64,000 nucleotides of DNA, from positions 88,271,018 to 88,335,017 of the forward strand of contig NC_084794.1 of NCBI RefSeq assembly GCF_963169125.1. Direction: 5' to 3'. Source of the stretch: Humulus lupulus. Lineage: Eukaryota > Streptophyta > Magnoliopsida > Rosales > Cannabaceae. Positions within the stretch are counted from its first letter, which is position 1; each line of letters opens with the position of its first letter. Of this stretch, positions 47,466 to 62,620 are shown in pieces. Below the pieces are notes generated by a model. The model was not told the origin of the DNA. It saw only the letters and a list, made by a program, of their open reading frames with translations, and did not search any database. The position numbers and the translations under genes were made by a program.

Positions 47466-47490
47466 TACTACAAGAAACAATGCTTTTAAT
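47466..47490. repeat. Internal CACTA-terminus-like sequence
   Basis: TACTACAAGAAACAATGC followed by TTTTAAT matches the element's left terminus (41789-41813) with few differences and in the same direction. It lies between the two gene fragments, so it may mark the end of a nested or fused second element. Confidence 0.5.
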
Positions 47491-47628
47491 CAGTTTAAGC
47501 ACCTAAAATAGATTATTTTAAAAAGAAAGAAAATCAGACTGGCCTGTAAAGAACAACCAGTCTTTAAAATATTGACCTCTGATGTGTAGAACTATATTAA
47601 ACTTGGCAAATCAAACTAAAGGCCTTAC

Positions 47629-47727
47629 CTCAAGGAACCATTAGAGACAGTATCAAGAATATTTGTATTTAAAGCTGCATCAAATAAATTTGCCTTAACA
47701 GCTGTTGCAGAAACATATGAAGGGCAA
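47629..47727 (-). pseudogene. Unidentified exon-like segment
   Basis: It is framed by an acceptor (TTTTTGGTCAG) and a donor (CTTGAG|GTAAGG) on the minus strand. It is open for 32 codons (CPSYVSATAVKANLFDAA ... ILDTVSNGSLR). It does not continue lysyl-tRNA synthetase or precede polymerase delta in any form I know, so it is probably a third captured gene. The plus strand is also open here, so the coding strand rests on splice sites only. Confidence 0.4.
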
Positions 47728-48030
47728 CTGACCAAAAAAAAAAACAATGTAAAAGTCATCATAATCAGAAGTAAGGCTTCAATCTCTATTTATCTTTCCA
47801 ACACTCATTTTCTCTCATAAAAAATCATCTTAAGTTATTAATTTTATTCTCAAGACTTGAAAGAGAATATAAATTTGTAGTGCGTGTAAATATATACAGT
47901 ACAAATTAGAAAGCAGCTTTGGGAAAATGACCAAGTTAAACTGGAGAAATTACACCTTGGAAATACCAGAGGGCGGTTGAAGAGATTATGCATGTTAGTA
48001 TAGCACTTGAAAGAAAATGAATATACTTTA

Positions 48031-50441
<2,411 letters not shown>

Positions 50442-50699
50442 CTACACAAAACGCATCCACACAGACCTAATTTTATTTAGCAGTATTGAAATAACAATGT
50501 CCCTCTAACACGCATTTTGCCGAACAGTTTATGGGCATTACTTCATTGCCTCAAACAAGGATACGTAATCAACGTCTAATTTCAAAACCTAGAGTTGGGA
50601 GTTAATCATCTTCACAATTTTCTCAAAAAAAAAATACATATATATATAATAATTCAAACAAAATATATTTTCCCACACTCAAAATATATTTTCCCACAC
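50442..50699. other. Right junction of CACTA-type insertion with inverted LTR filler
   Basis: At 50652-50700, 'aaaatatattttcccacact' occurs twice in tandem. It is the reverse complement of LTR sequence found at 50872-50905 of the same LTR (and 18637-18667 of the partner). No CACTA 3' terminus is visible. This looks like repair filler made by template switching. Confidence 0.6.
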
Positions 50700-52385
50700 T
50701 TAAAAATATATATAAAAGACTCATTTATTATTTTTAAATTACAAAGAAAAGCAAAGGCATTGGAAATTATTTTAAAAAGAAAATACCTATGATTATCATG
50801 TCTCCTTAGAAAATAACAATTTAATTTAAGTTAATAGAATTTCATAATTTGATGTGAGAAAAATAATAATTTTAAGTGTGGGAAAATATATTTTGTTTGA
50901 ATTATTTTTAATACTTAATTTTATGTAACACAAATTCATATGTGAAAATTAAATAACTATTTAAAACTTTTTAAACTAAACTTTCAGCCCTCATTTAAAA
51001 ATCACAATTGAATTAAATCCAACATTTTTCTTAATCCAATTAAAGAAAATCATAACTTGTGAAATAACCACTCATATTATATTAAAAATATAACTTTTAA
51101 ATTTTACCATTGTTTATGTTATTTATTTATTTCAAAATACCAATCAAATTATTTTTATTGAAACACACTTTACATTTTTAAACGAAAATTCCAGCAATCA
51201 AATTTATCATTAAAATCACCATCCTTATTTTTAAAACTCATATTTTCTAAAAAAATATAACAAAAATTCTGTAGGTAATTATTTGTGCAAAAACATCATT
51301 TTAATTGTGAATTAAAACACCATTTTATATTCACAAACACCACATATCATTAGCGTCATTCTTATGCATACATATCCTTATTTCGTCAATCTTTTCACCA
51401 TTTAATCACAAAATCAGCAAGCATAAATCACCATGAATTTTATCTTTTACCTCATGCCTCATAAAATTCATACAAGATCATTCATGTTTCATAAACACAA
51501 TAATGCACAAATCCTAACATGCTCTTATTATACAAATAATTCAAATAACATAACTAACACATATTCATATACAACCTTATAAAACTTATTCTTTTTTTTC
51601 TAATGAGTTCGTGCATGCAACCCAACAAAATAATAATACAACATGCATGAATAACATAACACAAATTTTCATATATGTATTTATATTAAACCTAACATGT
51701 TCCTATTATTTTTCATGCATAATCTCATATACACCCTATCATGTTTCTAGATTCACAATTGATTTTAAAACATACAAGAAAAACAATCATGCTTGAACAT
51801 CACCCCAAGGCCGAAACACCTAGGATATCCAACAAGAATTTACACAAAATCCTCATCTATATTCACATGAAACCTAGCATGTTTCTAACATGTATGAAAC
51901 ACAAGAAAATCGAACAACCCAATATGCCGAAACCCCATAGGCCGAAACATACATACATAAAATCATAGAATATCATCAACATCATATTTCAATAATCATC
52001 TCATTACACATATTATGAACATACAACAATAAAAATCAAACCAACACCATAAACCCCTACCCACGCCTAGATCAATCTCCCATGCATCAACATATTGAAA
52101 AATATCCACAAACCCAATAACTCAAGAGAACACCATAGCATTAGGGGTAGAGATTCAATACCTCTCTTGGTTGTAAAATCAAGAACACAACTTGATCAAC
52201 ACACAAGTGATAATCACCCTTGAATACCCTAGGGTTTTTGAAACCCATGAAGAAGAAGAGCATAGAAAAAGACTTAAGATAATGAGGAAGATAAACCTAA
52301 ATCTTAAAACAACAAGGAATCATAAGAAAAACCATACCTAAGACCTCCTCCTCCTTCTTCCTTTCTTCTCCTCCTCTCTCTTTCA

Positions 52386-52419
<34 letters not shown>

Positions 52420-53152
52420 TCTCTCTAGTTTGGGCAGCCACAAGCAAAAGAATACCAAGGCTTCCATACTCTCCTATTTATAGCCTCTAGTGACCTAACC
52501 TTAAGAAAAGGACTCAAGTGTGAAAAGCCAAATTCGTATTCCATAATTTAAGCTAAATCCCATTATTTCCTCTCCTTACACCTCACCTAAACCCTTATCC
52601 TAATGTGAACCAAATCAAAAATAAACATTTTCATCTCTTCCTACAAGATGACAACTTATATTTCTTTTCTTTTCATAATAAAAGGAAAAATGCTCAAGAC
52701 TCACATTAGGTCTAGATTCATACTACCCTTTCCTTTTCTATAATGGGAACAATAACTAAATAAATAAATAAAAGAAAAATAAAACACATTCACATACACA
52801 CACACACACTTCGGCACACACTTAAAATAAAAAAAATAACCTATTTTAATCACATCAATTGTCACACCTATTTAAAATGTAACACTAATAGTAAAATAAA
52901 CAAGTTACACAATTATTCACATATTAAAAATAAATAATCAAACAAACAATTAACAAATTTAAATTCAAAAAGATTATACCAAACAATTCTAACAATTTAT
53001 TTAGATTAACAAACAACTAAATAAAGCAAACAACAACTATATAAAATAAACAACATTTAAATAAAACAATTCACCACACTTAACACTTAAATAAAATAAA
53101 ACACAAAAATTTTAATAAACTAAAAAAAAAAAATTTGGTGCACTACAAAAAT

Positions 53153-53344
53153 ATAGTTAGTACCATGTGTGAGTACAATAATTACCATAAAAATATATGT
53201 AAATCATATTTTCCTTCATTTCTTTCAAACGATTAGACTTAGAAACTTCTTCTGCTTCGTCAATTATCAAGTGCCATATTTCGTAGGTGTTTTCGATATG
53301 TATATATTTTCCTATCATTTCTTCAGGCATGCTATAAAACAAGT
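53153..53344 (-). pseudogene. Short ORF between chromovirus and old Tat element, possibly copia gag
   Basis: The segment is open for 61 codons on the minus strand (YSMPEEMIGKYIHIENTYEI, then WHLIIDEAEEVSKSNRLKEM). It has the feel of a UBN2-type copia gag ('...TA.EIW..L...'), and a copia fragment of the same orientation lies at the other side of the chromovirus (15162-16805). They may be two halves of one element, but similarity is weak. Confidence 0.3.
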
Positions 53345-54040
53345 TGTTACACCCAAATTTCGAGATTAACTAGAGAGCCTCAAAATGCAGGCTCGTAAAG
53401 GGTAAGCTCGGGATTAACTTGTCAAACAGTTCCAGATTTGCTATCAGCTCTCGAGAATGAGTTGCAGGCTCGAGGATACCGACCTTCTCCGAGGGACGAG
53501 TTTAATCGACTTAGCAAGTGAGGAGGAGGCAACAACTAGAATGATGAACTCGAAGTTATGAGTGGTCTCAAAAGCGCATTGAAGCAATGTTCAAGCTCGA
53601 TGACATGTTCACCACACAAAAAAGTTTTTGGGAAATCCCTATTTCTTTTGGATTGGTCAAAACGGTGTAACGAATCCCTATTTTTATGGGATCGTTATTT
53701 AATTAATGCATTTGATTTGTATTGTTAATTCAGATATTTATTTGAATTTAAATATTTGATTGTAACTTCCCTGAATTGGGGGGAATATATTCATACAACC
53801 AAGTCTATAAATAGCATGGACTAGGTCATTTGTACTCATGCACAATTTTGTACTGAGAAGAGACTCTGCCAAACTGCTTTCATCCGAAGATTTTACAAAG
53901 TGTTCATAATAATAGTGACTCGTGGACGTTAGCAGATTGTAACTACTGAACCACGTTAAAAATCTCTAATTTCTTCTATTATTCCTAAATTAATTGTGTA
54001 TTGCTCTAAATAATTAAGGTGACGAAAAACGACGTCAATA
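53345..54040 (+). repeat. 5' LTR of old Tat element
   Basis: It starts TGTTACACCC and ends GACGTCAATA, where GTCAACA is expected, so the terminal CA is mutated to TA. The TATA box is at 53806-53813. A 'taacgtggttcagtagtta'-like block (complement, 53930-53960) is shared with the LTR at 63395. Confidence 0.75.
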
Positions 54041-54111
54041 GTTTGGTTCTTTCGTTGATAGCATTAAGTACTTCTTTGTATTGTTTAGTAAAAACCTCCT
54101 GCACAACATCA

Positions 54112-55770
54112 ATGGCTACCTTGAACATCCCCGAGGAGCGTACTCCTCAGATTGAGAACCACCCTCGGAGGTCTGGAAAGCAGCCCGTGGTGGATCAGAA
54201 CCCTGATGAGGGGAGTGCACCATTGGCCTCAAGGTGATGACCTGGTCAAACCCCCAGGCTTGACGAAGACTTGTATTACAATCCTAAAAGTTACGTGCCA
54301 ATAGTGGAATTCAAAAATCACAGATTGCGTGAAAAGTTGGTCGAGGCTACACGGCTAAACGAGGAGTTGGTGAGGAAAGTCGCTGAAGTACATGTACCAT
54401 CCCTGAGGGCCAGAGCACAACTCCGAGGGAGTACAGCTGCCAGGACGCTCGAGAAAAGGGCCCAACAAGCTCAACCGAGACCCAGGACAAACATCGGCAA
54501 TGGTCAACCTGAAGAGAACCCTCGAAACCTTATTAGGAACAATCCTATGGGAAGTGATCCTACAGGAACTGGGAATAACTGAGCTCCTTTGATAGCTCGA
54601 AATGATAACCCAGAACATGTCAGGAACAACCCAGACCTTCCCAGGTTAACTTTGAACCTTCCAGACCAAATAACGGAGGTCGTGACCATCGCCAATAAGG
54701 CATCCACCCTCTCCAATAAGACATTCCCCACCAGCACGAGAGGTACCCAGCCAGTTCCTAGTGGGAACTGGACAGGGGATCGGGTACCTCTGAGGCCCTC
54801 TCGGAGTGCTCAAAGTGGGAGCCGAGAGAGAAGCCATAGGGATCAACCTGAGTACGAGGACGAATGTGAGGCCCCGCGAGAGGCTTATCAAGGACATAGA
54901 CCACCTCAACCATCAGGAAGTCATATGTTGAGGTTACAAACGACCGGGGTGAAGGTGCAAGTAGAATACCCACCTCGTAATAACCGAACCACACAGAAAC
55001 AGTAGCCAGAGAGGAATGTCAGCTTCCTTTGTGGAAGTCAGGACTATGGCCAGTCAGTGAGTGTGTATAACACTGAGCCCAGAAATAACTTGAATAACAA
55101 GAATGATTATCTTGACCTTCGAAATCAACTAAATCAGAATTGGGGGCAATCTAATCTACCAAACCCAGACCTATGGACATCCTTAAATAACCGAAGAGAG
55201 CCTTTATAGCCAGTATATGGGAATCAATATAACCTTGTACGAAGACAAGGAGTTGGGGTTCTTACGAACAACAACCAGCTACCATTGGTGCAAGCTCCCC
55301 CTCCGGTGGATCTAGTCCAAGAGAGGATCAACCAGCTCGAAGAGGCATTCAGGCTCAAAGGTTTGTCAATGTAGAAGAGGCGAGGTCAGCCCTTAATCTC
55401 ACTTTAACTCAGCCTCCACCTCAGCTACACCATCCCCGTCGCGACCCTCAAGAGATAACCCTTCCAAGAGAAAGAATAATGAAGGGAATAACTCAAAGGC
55501 TGACAGGGGTAAGAAAAAGAAAGGAGAAAAATACTTATCCATTTATACAGTTTATACCAAGCTCACACATACTTGGGAGAACATATTTGTCGCCAATGAA
55601 AGCCAGGTCCCTGTCATATGACCTAATTCGATGTAAAACAAGAAATCCAAGAGAGATGCCAAAAATTTATGCAGATTTCATAGGGATATAGGTCATACCA
55701 CTGATGAATGTAAACAGTTTTAGGACGAAATCGAAGGTTTGATTTTGAGAGGATACTTCGGATAGTACAT
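54112..55770 (+). pseudogene. Old Tat gag
   Basis: It starts MATLNIPEERTPQIENHPRR. A basic linker follows, then open pieces at 54271-54582 and 54589-55005 separated by stops. Near 55660-55750 the remains of the zinc knuckle read with frameshifts (IYADFIGI, then a stop; EIEGLILRGYFG). The capsid domain is barely recognisable. Position and order relative to the LTR and protease identify it. Confidence 0.65.
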
Positions 55771-56029
55771 TCGAAACAGAAATTCGGCCCACGCTTTGCT
55801 CAAGCAGAAGGCAGCTCCGACTATGCCTGCCCAACAAACTGCGATCCCACATGCGAAGGAGGATAACTGACCTCCCCCAATCGATGGAGAAGATGTAATA
55901 ACCATCATCGGTGGGTCGCATATAGCAGAGTCGGGCAGAAATTCCCAAAAGATATATGTCAATGAGCTCAAAACGTGGGATGGGTCCCCCTATAAACCTA
56001 AACCCGAGCTCCGAAATATGAGAGGGTTG

Positions 56030-58480
56030 AGTCCCATCCATTACATTTACTGAAGAAGATGACTCGCATGTCCAATTCCCTCATAATGACCCTCTGGTCA
56101 TTACCTTTCAGCTTGCCAATAAGAGGGTGCGCCGAGTTTTGATCGATAACGGGAGCTCGGTCAACATCCTCTACAAGGCCACTATGGGAAAATGGGATTT
56201 TTCGTTCAAGACCTAAAGGCCTGTGCGACTACATTGTATGAATTTTTAGGGGAGGGAATAGCTAGTACATGATCTATTGAGCTCCCTGTAACCTTGGGAG
56301 ACTATCCAATCTCAATAACCAAGATAGTGGAGTTTATCGTAGTTGACAGCCCTTCATCCTACAATGTGCTACTCGGGAGACCATCCCTGATTGGGCTGGG
56401 GGTAGTTACATCTGTTAGGCACCTGGCTATAAAATTCCCAACACCCAATGGAACTAGGACACTGAAAGGAGACTAACTGGCTTCCCGATGATGCTACAGG
56501 ATCTTGATGAGGGGAAAGAGCCAAACAAGTGCACAGGAACTGGTTCTTGAGATAAGAGAATTAGTGTATGAGGTTGAAGAAGAGATTGACCCAAGGATAG
56601 ATGAGGACAAGGCCGATCTCGAGTCAATTGAAGAGCTCGAAGACATTAAGCTTGATGATAAGGACACCACTAGGGTGGTAAAGATTGGGAAAAACCTTCC
56701 AAAGGAAGCAAGATAGCATTTAATCTACTTCTTGGGGGAGAACCAGGATGTGTTTGCAAGGTCGCACTCGATATGATTGGGATCAGCCCAAACATTATAA
56801 GCCATGCGTTGAACATAGACAAAAGCTTCCCACCTAAGCAATAGAAAAGAAGGCTTCTACATGATGAAAGGAAGAAGGTATTGAAAGAGGAGGTTAAAAG
56901 ATTAAAAGCAAATCAGTTTATCTAAGATGCTTTCTATCTGGATTGGATAGCCAACACAATTCTACTCCCAAAGCCCAATGGCATGTGTTAAACTTGCATT
57001 TACTATTCACACCTCATCAAGGAGTGTCCAAATGATTGCTTTCTTCTACCTCGAATCGATCATTTTGTGGATGATACTTCGGATCACGGCATCATGTCAT
57101 TCATGGACGCATATTCTGGATATAACCAAATAGCCATGCATGGACTTGATTAAGAGCATACGAGCTTCATGACTGATAAAGGTTTATATTGTTACAATGT
57201 GATGCCATTAGGATTAAAGAACGTCGGGGCCACATATCAAAGACTGGTAAATAGGATGTTTGTCGAGAAAATATGGAACAACATGGAAGTATATGTGAAT
57301 GATATGTTGGTCAAGTCCAAGCACAATTGTAACCATGTTGACGATCTCACATAATGTTTTGCTATACTATGAAAGTACAACATGAGACTTAACCCACAAA
57401 AGTGCTCATTTGGAGTATCTTCGGGATAGTTTCTCGGATTCATAGTAAACGCTCGGGGAATAGAGGCAAACTGGGATAAAATAAAGGTGTTAATTGACAT
57501 GCCTTCACCACGAAAGCATAAAGACGACAAGAGTTTAATTGGAGGAATGGCAGCCTTAAGTAGGTTCATATATAAATCTACACATAGAAGCCTTCCATTC
57601 TTTAATCTTTTGAGAGGGGCAAAAATTTTGAATGGAAAGATGAGTGCGAGGTCGCTTTTCAAGCCCTTAAAAAACACCTCGCTAAACCACCAATCTTATC
57701 CAAACCAGTCATAGGGAAAATATTATACTTATACCTCACGAAAATCGAGTATGCAATTAGTGCAGTACTTTCTCGGGAGGATAAGAAAGAACAAAAACCT
57801 TTTTGATATGTCAGCAAAAGGTTACTGGGGGAAGATTCTAGGTATCCATTGATGCAAAAGCTAGCCTTGTGTTTAATGCATGCATCCTACAAACTCTTAT
57901 CCTACTTCCAAGCACATCCTTTACAAGTGTTGACTGATCAACCATTGAGACAGGTATTGTAGAAACCTGAGGCATCCGAGAGACTATTAAAATGGGCGGT
58001 CGAAATTTGGCAGTTCGAGATTACATATCACCTGAGAATGATGATCAAATGACGGGCCTTGGCAGATTTCATAGTTGAATGTACAGGAATCCCCAACGAG
58101 GAAGTCATAACCCCAGTCCGCAAGCTGTGGAGACTTTAAGTCAATGGATATTCGAACTAGAACGGGTCAGGGGCAAGAATTATCATAATTACTCTAATAG
58201 GAAATCGTTTTCACTCAGCCTTACGGTTTGGCTTCAAGGCATCAAATAACGAGGCTTAATACGAAGCACTATTAGCAGGACTTCAGATAGCTTCCGAGCT
58301 AAAATCAAAATCCATCCACTGCTATAGTGATTCCCAGTTGGTTGTCAACTAGGCCATAGGAGAATACCAAGCTCGAGGAGTTAAAATGGCAGCTTACTTG
58401 GAGAAGGTCAAAGCAGCATTCAGGAAATTTGAGTTTTACATGATCAAATGCAGATGCTTTAGCTCGACTCGCCACAACCA
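56030..58480 (+). pseudogene. Old Tat protease, RT and two RNase H domains
   Basis: The linker [17 protein letters not shown] and protease [19 protein letters not shown] are at 56050-56190, then FIVVDSPSSYNVLLGRPSLI. RT appears in pieces: DAYSGYNQ near 57105, LYCYNVMPLGLKNVGATYQR (57187-57246), and YVNDMLVKS near 57292, where the second catalytic Asp is Asn. RNase H remains run from 57720 to 58050 and the archaeal-type RNase H from 58130 to 58460 (FGFKASNNEA then a stop; CYSDSQLVVN). Here RRVR-R and SQLVVN lack the stops found in the young copy. Confidence 0.82.
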
Positions 58481-58559
58481 AGGAAGTCGATACACACAAT
58501 TTGGTACCGGTCAAATTTTTTTACGGTAACGATCATAGCCGAGCCTAAGGAGGATGACG

Positions 58560-59820
58560 TTAACATGATAGAATCGCAGCCTACTTGGATGACTCCCATA
58601 ATAGACTACCTTGAAACCGGGAGCTTGCCAACGAACCGGAACGAGGCAAGAAAGCTACTGTACAAGATACCAAGGTACACTATCATGGAGGAGAGACTAT
58701 ATAGAAGAGGATATTCTAATCCATTTTTTAGGTGTGTAACTCCACCCAAAGCTAGAAAAAATTTAGAATAAATCCATGAAGGATTTTTGGGAGACAACAC
58801 TAGGGGGCATAGTCTATCAAAAAAGGTAATTAGGCAAGGATACTTCTGGCCTACAATAAAAGTGGAATCGTTTGAATACGCAAACATTGTGACAAGTGTC
58901 AACGATTTGCTTCAATCCCGCGAGCTCCACTAACCGAGATCAGCTTGATGAGCTCCCCGTGGCCATGCACAATATGGGAATCGACCTCATTGGATCCCTA
59001 CCAATAAGAAAATGGGGAGTAAAATATTTTGTAGTTGTTTTTAATTACTTCACAAAGTGGACCGAGGCCAAATCTCTTTCCACAATCACCTCGAAGAAAG
59101 TATTGGACTTCGTGGTAAAAAATGTAATCTGCAGATATGGGGTACCAAGGAAAACAGTGTCAGACAACAGAAACCAGTTCGATGGCAAACTGTTTACACA
59201 ATTCTTCAAAAAGAATGGATAATGAAGAGTTTTTCCTCAGTGGCCCATCCACAAGAAAATGTCCAGGTCAGAGCTGTGAACAAGACTCTGAAGAGCTCCA
59301 TCAAGAAAAGGCCCGGTGAAGCTAAAGGAAAATGGCCAGAAGAATTACCACAGGTCTTATGGGCCTATAGAACAACAACTCGAACCTCAAAGGGACACAC
59401 CCCCTTCTCTCTGGCTTACAATTATGAAGCTATGTTGCCCATTGAGGTCAAAATCCCAATGATCAGATGCAAAGCATACGACCAGACCTCAAACCAATCT
59501 CAGCTTGAAGAAACTCTAGACCTAATTGAAGAAAAACGAGAATAAACCCAACTTAAAAATCCCACATACCAGCAAAGGGCCACAAGGTATGTCAATAAGA
59601 GGGTTCAAGACAGACACTTTGGATTGGGAGATCCGGTGCTTAGGTGCATGTTTTTGGCCACATGGGACCCCTCTGTAGGCGTGCTCAGGCCTAATTGGGA
59701 TGGACCCTACCAAATTGAATCCATTATTCTACCTGGTGTCTATAAACTAGCGAGGTTAAATGAAGAATTGGTTCAACGAGCTTGGAATAGTGAACCTATA
59801 TGACCTTATTACCAGTAATG
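58560..59820 (+). pseudogene. Old Tat integrase
   Basis: The N-terminal linker is at 58565-58771 (QPTWMTPIIDYLETGSLPTN, RYTIMEERLYRRGYSNPF). The finger region follows, with stops. The core at 58896-59222 has MGIDLIGSLPIRK, FTKWTEAKSLSTITSKKVLD and SDNRNQFDGKLF. The next segment reads NVQVRAVNKTLKSS, so the catalytic Glu is Arg. The rest runs to 59820 (WAYRTTTRTSKGHTPFSL; RAWNSEPI at the end). Confidence 0.85.
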
Positions 59821-60686
59821 TAGGAATGAGGTTTATTTAGTTGTAACCAAACTTGTACTTAAATTTTGTTTTCCATTAATAAAGCATTGTTTCTTATTCC
59901 AATTTTATATTTTTATAGTTATATTTTTTGCAAGCTCTCAAAATTAAATAACCTAAGATTGCAATCATAGGATATTAATGGGGCATAAGTGGTATACAAT
60001 CATACCATAGGCTCGAAAATATAGCATCAATAAAAATAAAATTAATAACGGTGTATGGATTATCAACCAAACAAGAATTAAACAAGTCTGGAAAGAACCA
60101 GAAAATTCTAATCAACACGATTAGAATTTGGAATTCTTGATAAACCAACAAAATTCATGAGTCGAGACAGAGCTGGAAATTTTTGCAAATAAGTTTCAAT
60201 TTTGCAACCTTGAGACCATAATTGAGGATGGGAAAAGGTTACTGTAGTAAAGCAAGAAATAACAAGACTAACGAGGTTACACGCCAATAAGTATTTTTTA
60301 ACAAAAATACGTGGTAAAAGTAATATTCGGCCTCGAGGACAATGAATTCGAAAATGTAATATCAAATGAACTATGTATGAATATATGGAAGTTCAAACTT
60401 AAGCACGACAATATTTGTATAAATAAACAGATATAAAAACAAGTCCATGTATGCTCGAAATATTCCAAACCTGGAGATGATGCATAAGGATAGCACAAAA
60501 GTTATATGTAGATAATATGCATAAAGATTTCGAGAAAGAGATTTAAGCATAAAATACTTCCATTAAAATATAATTCGTCAAATAACTCAAGGTCGAGATA
60601 TAATTGTTTTTTCCCTATTAAGGGTAGCAAGAAGTGTAATTACAAAGGAAATAAAAAACTATGGGTCATAGCCCATAAGTTAGCCT
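59821..60686. other. Old Tat region between pol and antisense gene relic
   Basis: AT-rich, no gene. This is the place of the tandem repeat in the young element. No clear repeat remains, though 'ctcgag'/'ctcgaaa' words recur about every 60-100 bases. Confidence 0.5.
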
Positions 60687-60756
60687 TCAAGGATTGGCAG
60701 CTCCGGCATCCACTGTCTCGGCTTGTTTCATGGCCTCCGCCACTTCTTAAGCTTCG
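60687..60756 (-). pseudogene. C-terminal relic of Tat antisense gene
   Basis: The minus strand reads EVAEAMKQAETVDAGAANP and a stop. It lies antisense to pol and downstream of it, exactly where the young Tat element has its antisense gene, whose end is the similar SAAAEQGETATSKGPADGA. Only the last 20 or so codons survive, because an LTR begins at 60757. Confidence 0.55.
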
Positions 60757-62620
60757 TGTAATGTCCCAAATTACCTAATAAGGCTTAAGGCCTTGATTAG
60801 GGGGGGTCAGGATGTCAATTTATGGAAATTATATGTTTATATGATATATATATATATGCTTGTAATTATGTGATTATGTGAATCATATGATAATATTACT
60901 ATATATCCATGTTTAGGTGTATTAAATATGTATGTGGGTCTGTTTCTTATTAGAAGGGAAATTTTTGTAAATTGACCTGTTGTGGGCATATTTGGAATAT
61001 ATGTGCATATAAGAAATATATGTGTGAGACCACGTTATTTTATTGATATTTTTGGGTTACTCGGCACGAGATGATCCTAGGGAGTAAGTTAGTGGGAAAG
61101 TCACAACGGGACCTAATACCCGACTCGGGGTGAGTCAATGGGTATTTCGGGTATCTAGTACATTACCGAGTTATCAGGTAACGGGAATGAATATTCGAGG
61201 ATATATTCGGTATTAGTGAGATTAGGAGAGAATTCTGGGAGTTTTGACCATTTTTCCCTTGGGGACGTTTTTGGTACCCCGAGCCTCGGGATTTACTTAG
61301 AGTTACTTAGAGTCTAAGTAACCTCACAAATACAGAAAACACAAAGGTAACACGTTCACTCGCTCTATTCTCTCTCTCTCTCGTTCACACACACTTCCTT
61401 AATTTCCTTGACAATTCTTGCAGTTTAGGCTTGGGATTTCTTGGGGAAAGACTTACCATCAATTGGGGAAACATAAGTAACAATTTCTAGCCCTAAATCT
61501 CTATGTTTTATGGTTTTTAGTTAAGCTCTTTATGTTTTAGAAACTCGGTATTGAGTTGGGAATTTGATGGGGTTTTGGCCAAGCTTTAGCTAGGGCTTCG
61601 ATGGTTTTGGGCTACTGAATTGATTGGGGACTTTACTCTTGAGTTTTAACTATGTTGGGATAGGTTTGTGGAGGGATTTGGCTAGAGGAAAATGGAGAAA
61701 AATAAGGGTTTTAATGTCGAGCCCCGACCCAATTCTTGGGGCCCCGCGGCTCTCTTGAATGCTAGGAGAAGCAGGTGCCTTCGGGACATTTGAGCTGTGG
61801 CGCCTGCTAAGGAGCGTCGTGCCACGTGTTGAAGCAGAGGAGAGCTTGGGCTCTCTGACTTAGGGCGGGTCGTGACTCCTTTTCTTTTTAGCTGCGGCGC
61901 TTGAAGGGTTTTTGAGCCTCATGAGGGTTTTGAGTGTGAGAACTCAACCCTAAGAGCTCGAGATCTATCCTACTACCCAATTTAGTAGAATTCGACGTCC
62001 CGGAGGCTAGGACTCGGTCTGGAAGCCTTTATTCCCTCATTTTGATGAGATTTACTATTGGTTGTGACTAGGTTATCGCTAGGGGCTCGAAACCAGGATC
62101 GTACTCGAGGGTCGTTCTTAATACACTTTGCACTCGGACCTAAGGTAAGAAAACTGCACCCAATATGTGATATATGTTATTAGGGCTTTGCCTGATTGTT
62201 GATTATAACTATGATTATGGCTTGTGCCTTGAGAATAAATGTGATTTAGATTATGTTCAAATGCTTTGTGTTTGGATAACTGTTTAATGAATGCTTGCCT
62301 TGTTTGCATAGGTAGGGCTCGACCCCGTTAAGGAACATGGTTATTACTGTGTTTGTGTTTAATTGGTTAAGATACCATGATTTATATGTATTCATGCTTG
62401 TATTTTCTAAAGTATGCTTATCTGAATCTGTATCTGATTGTCTGGTTATCTGAATGTCTGATTAAAGCCTTGACTTATTAGTCAAGGACGGGAATAGCGC
62501 GTTGCATGCTGGTTGAGAGGCTTAGGCCCAATCAGGGACGTACTATTACGTTGGCTGACCCTATGGTCGTTGGGAAACAACGCGTTATTGGGAATAGTGC
62601 CCTTCAATTGTAGTTGACAA
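60757..62620. mobile_element. LTR or LTR fragment of another retrotransposon
   Basis: It begins TGTAATGTCCCAAATTACCT, a frequent plant Ty3/gypsy LTR start, cutting into the Tat antisense relic. It contains a CT microsatellite (61363-61382), a GC-rich patch with GCCCCGCGGCTC (61738-61750) and 'gctgcggcgcttg' (61891 onward), and a pair of 'gggaatagcgcgttg' / 'gggaatagtgcc' repeats (62491-62602). The end was not located and no coding region follows in the window. The 62620 limit is approximate. Confidence 0.5.

Larger units (their letters stand above)
53345..60756 (+). mobile_element. Old, heavily mutated Tat-lineage retrotransposon, 3' end cut off
   Basis: A 5' LTR (53345-54040) is followed by a diverged Tat primer region (GTTTGGTTCTTTCGTTGATA at 54041). 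Then come gag, protease, RT, both RNase H domains and integrase in the same order as the young Tat element, and a relic of the antisense gene on the opposite strand at 60687-60756. It is truncated by an LTR starting at 60757, and no 3' LTR is seen. Stops and frameshifts are everywhere and catalytic residues are lost (YVND in RT, Glu of integrase DDE replaced). Confidence 0.87.

Noticed and set aside
56294..57714. Old Tat ORFs as separate small genes
   Set aside because: They line up in order with protease and RT of the young Tat copy and are pieces of one broken pol.
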